64,000 nucleotides of DNA from Rhodamnia argentea (lineage: Eukaryota > Streptophyta > Magnoliopsida > Myrtales > Myrtaceae), in assembly GCF_020921035.1 (NCBI RefSeq), contig NC_063156.1, positions 24,600,283 through 24,664,282 on the forward strand. Reading direction: 5' to 3'. Each line of letters begins with the position of its first letter. Within the stretch, counting starts at the first letter, position 1. Of the stretch, positions 57,715-64,000 are shown one piece after another. The translations under genes and the position numbers were made by a program. A model generated the notes under the pieces. The model did not search any database, had not been told where the DNA came from, and worked only from the letters and a program-made list of their open reading frames with translations.

Positions 57715-60520
57715 TAGTGAGTGCCATTTGGGCCCGTGGGCCGAACCGGCCCGAACCGCCGCCGCCCGGCCACGGTTCCGAAACGTGGGAACCGGCCGGA
57801 ACCGGCGGTTCGGGCCGGTTCAACCGCAAAAAAAAAAAAAAAGGTGGGCCGGGGCGAGCCGTTGGGCTCTTCGCCGCCGCCCCGCGGGCGCTTTGGGCGT
57901 TGGGCTCTTTGGCCGTTGCTTTTCATTTTTAAAAAATAATAATAAAAAAAAAATGATTCTTGCCTATAAATATATATGCTTCCTTTTCATTTTTGTCACA
58001 AATTCTCGAACAATCTCTCGAATTCTCTCGAAATCCTCTCAAATCGCTCAAATTCTCCCAATTCTCTCAATCCCGATCAATTCTCTCAAAAATGGCAAGT
58101 GGAAGCAAATGCGACAGGGCAAGATGGCTATGGGAGATTCCGACTATCCCTTTCATGAATACGATTCTCGTGAGTATGCAAGTTGGGAAGGCGCGACGAT
58201 AATATCAACTATGTCCCGATTCCGACGTCGAGCACATCCCAACACAAGAAAGTCTTCATCCTCCCACTGGTGTCGAAGAAACGTCAACGGCAAATGAGTC
58301 GACGGAAGGGCCGAGATAATACATCGGACTTGTGGCTACACTTCGACAAGGTACGTGATGAAGTCGAAGGTAAGTATAATGTAAAATGTAAATATTGTTC
58401 GCAAACTTATAAATTCACGAAAGGAGACGGCTACGGAACATTCCGCGCATTTGATGAAAAAACATCCAACGCAGCGGGATCGACAATACGCAACAACAAT
58501 TTTCGGGTACGCCACTTCTAAGCCTCATCCTTTATTTCGTTTTAAGCACTTTATAAACAAACATTAGGTGAATATGTTGCCCTTGATCATGCTCCGTTTA
58601 ATCTGGTGAAAATTTTAATATGAAATATTTGATAAATCTGCGTTGGTTCAAGCGCCAACTATTCAAAAATACTCTTAAACGAAGTTTTTCATCTTTTAAA
58701 AAGGAAAAAATCTTTAGCAAAATTTTTTGCGAAATTCAATGGACGTGTGCATATAGGTAGCGATATTTGGGTGATCCTTGGCAAATTCATTGTTATATGG
58801 GTGTCCGTGTCATTGGATAGATGACAATTGGATGATTCAAAAAGACTTATTGCATTCGAGTTTTTGATGAAAGCCATTCGCTCATAATATTTATAGAATA
58901 ATTATGCAAGTTTTAGAAGAATATAATTTAATAAATAAAGTATTTTCAATTGGTTTTGATAATGCCGCCGCAAATACCGCTTCTATTCCCGAATTAGAAA
59001 ATATTTGCAAACCCACTTTTGGCGGACAATTTTTTCACATTAGATGTGCTTGTCATGTTTTAAATTTATGTGTACAAAATGGTTTAACTCTTGACACTTC
59101 TCTCGCCCCAATAAAAAGTGCAATTAAATTTTTATGGAGTCGTCCCCAATGTATGAAATCATGGGGAAAATTTTGTAAACAAAATGGGGAAGGCCAGAAG
59201 ATTTCCAAAGATATTCCGACTCGTTGGAATTCTGAGTTGCTTCGCAAACTTTTGAATATAAAGATTTATTATGTATGTTTATTTCACAAAATATTCCTGA
59301 AATTACTTTACTTCCTCAACATTGGGACGTTTGCAAGAAAATTTTAGATATTTTGAAAATTTTTAATGATGCTACTAAGACTTTATATGGTATTTATTAT
59401 CATACAACGATTTATTTTTAATAGGTGTGTTAATATTAGTAGTGTTTTTAGTGAATATGAAAAGATACCGAATTAGGTCAAACTATTTTAGTAATGCGAG
59501 AAAAATGGTTGCATTATTATTTGCAAATTCCTCTTGTCTATTTAGTTGGTATTGTTTTTGATCCACGTATTAAATTAGACGGTTTCAGATTATTTGAATG
59601 TGTATTATCATGATTGTTTACATTTGGATGATTCAATAGATATTTTAAATATATTAGGACATGTTAAAGAATCTATAGTAGCATTATATAGAGAATTTTG
59701 TAGTAGATATGGTTTAAGTGATTCGGATCTTTCAATCCTGCCTCACGTAGCGAAGGTGGTAGTTCACTTAGTAGAGGGTATAATATGCTTAAGAGTAGGC
59801 AAAAAAAAAAAATGGGCACGGGTAATATTTTGAATTAGAAAATATTTAACCACTCAATTTGAGTTTCGTGATGCGGAACATAGTACGTTTGAAATCTAAG
59901 TGGTGGAAGAGTCACCAAATCGAGTATCCGGTTATCGCCCTCATCGCTCGTCAAATATTAGAACCCCTTCTTCAACGGTTGCGGTTGAACAAGCATTTAG
60001 TTTGGAGGATTAATTTTGGACTCTCGCGTTCAAGATTAAGCCCGGACTCGTGGAGCTCAAGCTTGTGTCGGCGATTGGACGGGCGAAATTCGACACCAAG
60101 AGTTAGATCGTGAACACGAATTTTTTAGCGATGATGTTGGAGATACCACCGCCACGGGTACCACAACGGGTAGCGACGATTGACGATGAGGTAAGTTGGG
60201 GTTCTCAAGGTAAAAGAACTACATGGGTTTTGATTCTTCTATCCCCAAGAAGATATGTAGGTCGCTTAATGATAATTCATTAAGTTCAAGCCCATTCCTT
60301 CTTTTTTTTTTTTCCATATTTTATTACAATGTACAATTTAATTGTATTTTATAATTTATAATTTATTATATTTATTTTATTATTTATTATTTTAAAATTA
60401 TTATTAAAAATGAATCGGAATGAACCGGAACCGGCCCGAACCGCCGGTTCCACCTTTGGAACCGACCGCCGGTTCTCGACGCGGGTTCCACCGAACCGGC
60501 CGCGTCTACAAGTGCCCCTA
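57715..60520 (+). mobile_element. hAT-superfamily DNA transposon, decayed
   Basis: Both ends carry GC-rich subterminal repeats of GGAACCGG/CCGGTTC type (57730-57830 and about 60415-60500). A TATA box (about 57964) and a leader with repeated TCTCGAATTC-like words precede a start near 58092. Coding parts in order: a BED zinc finger (about 58290-58500, with CKYCSQTYKFTKGDGYGTFR), the catalytic-region segment with FDNAAANTASI and RCACHVLNLCVQNGL (58904-59250), a helical stretch (59594-59760) and the C-terminal hAT dimerisation region (about 59930-60110, with STVAVEQAFSLE). The pieces lie in different frames with stops between, so no transposase can be made. Terminal inverted repeats and the 8-bp target duplication could not be resolved; the ends given are estimates. 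Confidence 0.85.
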
Positions 60521-61249
60521 TTTTCTTAAAAGAGGTCTCAAACTGAATCTTTTTTAAATAAAGACGTGAAGTAGCCATGACAATTTCAAATAAGGATATG
60601 ACCTCGCCGGGCGATGGTAAGGGTTGCGGCCTTCGATAGCCACGAGCGAGGGCAACCCTTGCCTAGCCCTCTCGGGGCATCACGGAGAGTAGCCATCGCC
60701 TAAGACCCATTACTAGAAGGAAAGAAAAAATAGAAAAAAAAAAATCTGATTCTCCTCATATATGCTCTCTTCAGAAATCCTATTATGGTCTTACACATCC
60801 TCTCTTGGGATTTTTTTTTTTCTGGCTATATCCCCATTTATCTTATTCTGGATAGTTGTCAAATACAAAATAGGACAAAAACATATCATATCCTGGCTTA
60901 TATTTTGACGATCAAACATAGCCTTAAGGTTTCGTATTTGCTTTTCTAGAATTCATTCCATTTCGGTCACTTGCTCAATGGAACGAAATCAAGAATAATG
61001 CTAGATCAAGACCAGTTTACAAATTGATATAAGTACAAGTGGTCACAGTCAATGCGCAATTAAAATCGGCGATATCTTTTAACAAATCAATTGTTGTAAC
61101 AGATGCGTAAAGTATTAGGGAACTAACTCCAATAAACTGTAAGTAGAACAAATAACGGGGCATGCGTATCATGATAAAAACGAGATAACTAAGAAGAGGC
61201 CGACGATCAATTGTATTAGCAGGAAAATTTCTCAAAAAAGTCAATATTA
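60521..61249. other. Intergenic with a GC-rich core remnant
   Basis: 60600-60700 has the words GGGTTGCGGCC, GAGGGCAACCCTTGCC and GCCATCGCC, resembling the GC-rich centres of the family 1 elements at 39575 and 61250, but without pairable arms. 60750-61249 shows nothing recognised. Confidence 0.4.
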
Positions 61250-61745
61250 TAATGGTGTCAACTCAATTTTACTTTTTCTTTTTTGTCAATTGATTCCTAA
61301 ACATTTTCTATTTGTAATAATTCAGTCCATTTGATTAGCCGGCAATGGCGTAACAAATTTTTAATAACATTTTAATATTTTTTAGTAATTTTTTAATAAT
61401 TTTTTTTATTAGGGCCAACAAGAGGCCGCTGGTCCTTGGGCCAAGGCCTTGTGAGCCCTCTCTCATAGCTGGGCGAGGGTCGAGAACCCTCGTAGCTGGG
61501 CAAGGGCCGCAAATCCTCACCCAAGGCTGGCGGATGTCGTGGCCTACTATTAGCCATAACAAAAAAAAAAGGACAAAAAAATTATTAAAATTTCATTAAA
61601 ATTTGGCCACATTATCGTCGGTCGGTCGAATAAATTGAATTAGCATAATTGTAAAAGATTTAGAACTCAATTGGTAAAAAAAAAAAAGTTTAGAACTGAA
61701 TTAGCACAGTTGTAATAAGTTAAAGACTTTTTGAGTAATTTTCCG
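61250..61745. mobile_element. Foldback element, family 1, copy with GC-rich core
   Basis: The left arm ('gtcaattgattcctaaacat', 'taataattcagtcc') pairs with the reverse complement of the right arm ('ccaattgagttctaaatctt', 'tgctaattcaatttattcga'). The middle (about 61410-61540) is GC-rich, with GGCGAGGGTCG, GGCAAGGGCCGC and similar words. Layout equals that of 39575-40225. It is non-coding and MITE-like. Ends and target duplications are approximate. Confidence 0.65.
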
Positions 61746-63315
61746 GGTATTAGTATCCATCTTCGGACCCTAACATGTCTAGCATTGTTCCATACGTACA
61801 TGCGAAGCCCCAGGGTAGGTTGAGCAATGACGCCAATGCAATGTCGAGAAAAGGAGAGAAAAGAAGAAGAAGAATAAGAATTTGGGCCCAGAAAGTCATC
61901 CAATTTCTCGGTCATTGTCTGCGATTCGAAGAACACGCGAGAGCAATCCATGGGACAAACTGAGCCACCCGATAAGAATGACGAACCATTCAGTCCCCCT
62001 GCCTGCTTCAATGTCTCCATCCTCCAATCTCCAAATCTTTCACGTCTCTCTCTCTTGAAGAAGGACGAGCGTCTGACTCTTTGAAAGGTGCACATCTGAT
62101 TCGATAAGACCGCGTGGATTTCGGTTTTCGAGCTTTCGGTTCGGTCCTAGAACTAGGAGCGTTTGCTTGTCAAACACGAGACTCCTTCCAACACGACATA
62201 CATTGTTTTTAGACATTGACCCACCGTGACGCGACGCCAAACAACAGCAAAGGCCATGATGTTTTCTGGCGTTTGACCTGCGCACGCAGCTAAATGTTAG
62301 TCTCCGTCACGAGATAGACATTTAAGCCAGACGAATGGCCATGGGAATGGTCTACTTACGTTAGCGTTAATCGTCGCAAAACTCGCCCATCTTCGTTCAC
62401 GGGTTAGAACTAGGAATTTTATGCCGAGGAACACCGTCGTGTAACATATCTGGGATCTAGTAGATGTTAAAGTCTTCGTATCATCACTTTGAAAAATCTC
62501 GGGGCGCAGATTCGCGACGAAGGAGACAGCACCTCGTGACGGGTTCGAAGAACCGGAGAAGAAGGCTAAGCCATCTCCCAGTTCATGCATCCACAAAAGG
62601 GAATTATAATAAGACCACCGTTATCTGAAGAGAGATCCAGAAGGGTATTGGATTTTAGCTCCTAAAAAGAGTAACGAAATCTTTTGAGGATACGTAAGTA
62701 CCTCAAAATCCCACTCCATATCATCCCCCATGCAATAAGATTTGGTCATTTCTTTTCCCATTTTTACCACAATCTTGACAAATTTGAAAGGACAAATCAA
62801 AAGGGTCTTTTTTTCCCGGAATCTACTGGAGAAGGATGAGAGTTTTTGTCCAAAAATAGGGCCGATATCTCGTATCTACGAACTAGATGATCGGGTCTAA
62901 ATCTCTTTTATCCCGACTCACCCATGATTAAGAAAGTAATTAAGTTTCCATTACAAACGGTGGTGTTCGTGCTAGTCCAAGATTGGCCAGCTAGATTCGA
63001 GAAGGGATTGCTTGTCTAGGCTCATCCATTGTGCACTCCGGACGAATCGGGTTCGAGCGGATCGCCACGACCATGATCGTATGAAACGATGTCTTCACTT
63101 CTCACCAGACCAGATTGCACTCATATCAGAACCATTAACATAAATGCTCAACGGAGCGAGATTGTGCGAGTGCAGTAAGGTTATGCCAATGTGTTAAAGT
63201 TAAGCCACTTCTTGCGACATTCGACGCAAATTACAAAGCAAAGAGTCTGATTCTGTTGCGCGAAAGTTGCAAATAGACTATTATTTGGATAAAAAAGGCA
63301 AAGAAGCTAAGATGA
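61746..63315. other. Intergenic, no recognised gene
   Basis: Two minus-strand open frames (61667-62095 and 62297-62596; the latter with ELGDGLAFFSGSSNPSRG) have no family I can name and no splice support. The remainder is ordinary sequence. It probably includes the 3' UTR of the dCTP pyrophosphatase gene at the right. Confidence 0.3.
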
Positions 63316-63633
63316 TCAACCACTCTCAGCCACAACAGCGCCAGTAGCATCACCATTGTCGACGAGGGTTTTGGCGGTGATGACTTCTTGATTCTTGGTG
63401 GAGGCCAGTTTGGAGAGAGAGACGGGGTACTTGAGGGCGTTGAGCTCGACCTTGCGGAGGGCGGCTCGGCCCAAGTCGATGCCGCAGGCATCGGAGAGCT
63501 GAACCAGGTAGAGCAGCACGTCCGAGAGCTCCTCGCCCAAGTGCACCCGCTCCTCCTCTTTCCAATCCGGAAGTCCCTTAGGAACCTCCCCTTTCCACTG
63601 GAATATCTCCGACAGCTCTCCGACTTCACCCAC
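63316..63633 (-). CDS. dCTP pyrophosphatase-like (MazG fold), 3' exon only
   Basis: The last coding exon, 63633-63316, begins after a CAG acceptor with VGEVGELSEIFQWKGEV and ends at a TGA, giving 105 residues. It contains the MazG/all-alpha NTP pyrophosphohydrolase magnesium site: ExxE in EVGELSE and ExxD in EELSD of the segment HLGEELSDVLLYLVQLSD. The enzyme hydrolyses dCTP and modified dCTPs to the monophosphate, cleaning the nucleotide pool. The N-terminal part, which should contain an HSPRNLLLAL-like segment just before this exon, is not found in the remaining 367 bases and presumably lies beyond the right edge. A sequence near 63965-63999 with a GTATGT donor could be part of an earlier exon, but this is unproven. 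Confidence 0.85.
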   Translation of the reverse strand: MGEVGELSEIFQWKGEVPKGLPDWKEEERVHLGEELSDVLLYLVQLSDACGIDLGRAALRKVELNALKYPVSLSKLASTKNQEVITAKTLVDNGDATGAVVAESG

Positions 63634-64000
63634 CTGCGCGAACAATCAAATTATTAAAAAAATAAATAAATAAAATTATTAAAATTTTCATTAGCTGATC
63701 AAATAGATTGAATTGACATAATTAAAAAAAAAAAAATTGGTCCTTGCATTTTGCCTAGCGACATACGAACGGTGACGGATGCTAAAATCCAGAAAACCCC
63801 GTAGATTATAATATGTAACTTATCAATTATGCCGAACACCAAGTGATGGGTCCGTGCGCACGAGATCCATTGATCAATCGACACCAAAGAAATGCCATTT
63901 ACTTTGGACTCCATGTCTGCAGAACTGATTCACACGCTCGTTGGAAAAACTGTAGACATACGCGCACGAATTCATCAGATGACTTTGATCTTTTGCGAAG
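63634..64000 (-). other. Intron of the dCTP pyrophosphatase-like gene, presumed
   Basis: This is AT-rich, with a piece at 63655-63745 ('attaaaattttcattagctg', 'aatagattgaattgacataa') that matches the right part of the family 1 foldback element at 61590-61650. No further exon was identified with confidence. Confidence 0.4.

Noticed and set aside
1-64000. CRISPR arrays, bacterial operons or rRNA genes
   Set aside because: No regularly spaced identical repeats, ribosome-binding-site-led gene chains or rRNA sequence; all genes are intron-bearing plant genes.

Overview
This window looks like nuclear DNA of a woody core eudicot, possibly Myrtales; the species cannot be fixed from sequence alone. 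Evidence: multi-exon genes with GT-AG introns, plant-only families (LRR receptor kinase, FAR1-type factor, CRM-domain organellar RNA-binding protein, BASS transporter, fimbrin, RIN4/NOI protein), AT-rich intergenic DNA full of decayed plant elements, and many (CT)n/(GA)n microsatellites. Exon limits below were set by hand from splice sites, phase continuity and family resemblance; no search was run.

Layout. 1-1790: partial Ty1/copia fossil. 2236-2600: promoter-like block that recurs at 9440-9690. 2857-6189 (+): MIK2-like LRR receptor kinase with two lesions. 7045-8690: diverged ~820-bp tandem duplication. 9933-10599 (+): small four-helix membrane protein (MEE60-like), convergent with a short FAR1-domain factor at 11033-13295 (-). 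15616-19082 (-): CRM-domain protein. 19690-19800 (+): HMG-CoA reductase fragment. 20930-21930 (-): possible unassigned transcription unit with a telo-box/site II promoter. 23031-25995 (+): BASS3-like plastid transporter. 28405-34381 (-): fimbrin, 14 coding exons. 34880-42290: gene-poor, with foldback elements and tandem duplications. 42298-42369 (-): tRNA-Lys(UUU). 44734-46007 (+): RIN4/NOI-like protein. 47254-51345 (-): conserved, probably organelle-targeted protein of unknown function, divergent from an HMCES/YedK-type abasic-site protein at 52222-56271 (+). 57715-60520: decayed hAT DNA transposon. 61250-61745: foldback element. 63316 to beyond the right edge (-): 3' exon of a dCTP pyrophosphatase (MazG fold).

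The genes do not form one pathway. From memory, Arabidopsis keeps a dCTP-pyrophosphatase-like gene, BASS3 and a CRM gene close together on chromosome 3 (At3g25400, At3g25410, At3g25440), so the window may be an expanded form of an old collinear block. Less ordinary features: (CT)n arrays starting just inside intron 1 of three unrelated genes; first coding exons of only 8 and 9 nt in two genes; a PIP-box-like C-terminus on the HMCES homologue; an in-frame alternative donor in fimbrin; a CRM gene whose likely C-terminal tail lies in another frame; and two families of foldback elements built from ~35-bp degenerate units.
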